Below, one piece after another: positions 5,203-5,203 of a DNA stretch of 5,203 nucleotides. Where the stretch lies: NCBI GenBank assembly GCA_005880165.1, contig VBJP01000195.1:1-5203 (forward strand). Direction: 5' to 3'. This stretch comes from Chloroflexota bacterium. GTDB lineage: Bacteria > Chloroflexota > Limnocylindria > QHBO01. Position 1 is the first letter of the stretch, and every line of letters begins with the position of its first letter. The translations under genes were made by a program, and so were the position numbers. The notes under the pieces were generated by a model. The model had not been told where the DNA came from. It saw nothing but the letters and a program-made list of their open reading frames with translations, and did no database searches.

Positions 5203-5203
5203 C
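5199..5203 (+). CDS. Start of a downstream gene, cut by the window edge
   Basis: The ATG at 5199-5201 overlaps the ATPase stop TGA (5200-5202) as ATGA and has AAGGAG seven bases upstream. Only the first codon and two more bases are visible, so the product cannot be named. The four-base overlap is the same junction type as between the regulator and kinase genes here, and implies an operon and translational coupling with the ATPase. Confidence 0.55.

Noticed and set aside
1..5203. CRISPR arrays, tRNA or rRNA genes, insertion sequences, riboswitches
   Set aside because: I saw no regularly spaced repeats, no cloverleaf with a conserved TTCGA-type arm in intergenic space, no transposase-like protein, and intergenic gaps are too short for most structured RNAs.

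Overview
The window is GC-rich DNA, with coding frames strongly biased to G or C at the third codon position. It holds six genes or gene remnants packed with almost no spacing. The overlapping ATGA start/stop junctions, shared stop and start codons, a leaderless-type promoter, a BaeS-like kinase and a secreted alpha-helical repeat protein suggest a streamlined soil or freshwater bacterium. Chloroflexota (Limnocylindria-like lineages) or a neighbouring group such as Dormibacterota or Actinomycetota fits best. This placement is inference from gene style, not from a marker gene.

Layout from left to right: (1) the 3' part of an unrecognised gene on the plus strand, up to 668; (2) a strong GC hairpin at 679-704, placed as a terminator between convergent genes; (3) a minus-strand gene at 721-1378 for a secreted helical-repeat protein, broken by a one-base frame change near 1273; (4) a 150-base divergent intergenic region carrying a 9+9 inverted repeat and a promoter that places the transcript start on the first base of the next gene; (5) a complete two-component system, with an OmpR/PhoB-type response regulator (1529-2257) overlapping a BaeS-type histidine kinase (2254-3621) by four bases; (6) a minus-strand GNAT acetyltransferase (3618-4190) whose stop overlaps the kinase stop inside one CTAG; (7) a plus-strand secretion-type (T2SSE/PilT/VirB11-like) P-loop ATPase (4189-5202) whose ATG overlaps the GNAT ATG inside one CATG; (8) the first bases of another gene, joined to the ATPase by ATGA and preceded by a good Shine-Dalgarno sequence.

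Functionally, the only clear unit is the two-component system, which probably senses an envelope signal and may regulate itself and the divergent secreted-protein gene through the shared intergenic region. The ATPase is the least ordinary gene: a short, stand-alone member of a family that normally drives pili or secretion, with an altered P-loop glycine and no visible pilus or secretion partner here. Its job may depend on the coupled gene beyond the right edge. I do not see a mobile element, CRISPR array, tRNA, rRNA or riboswitch.
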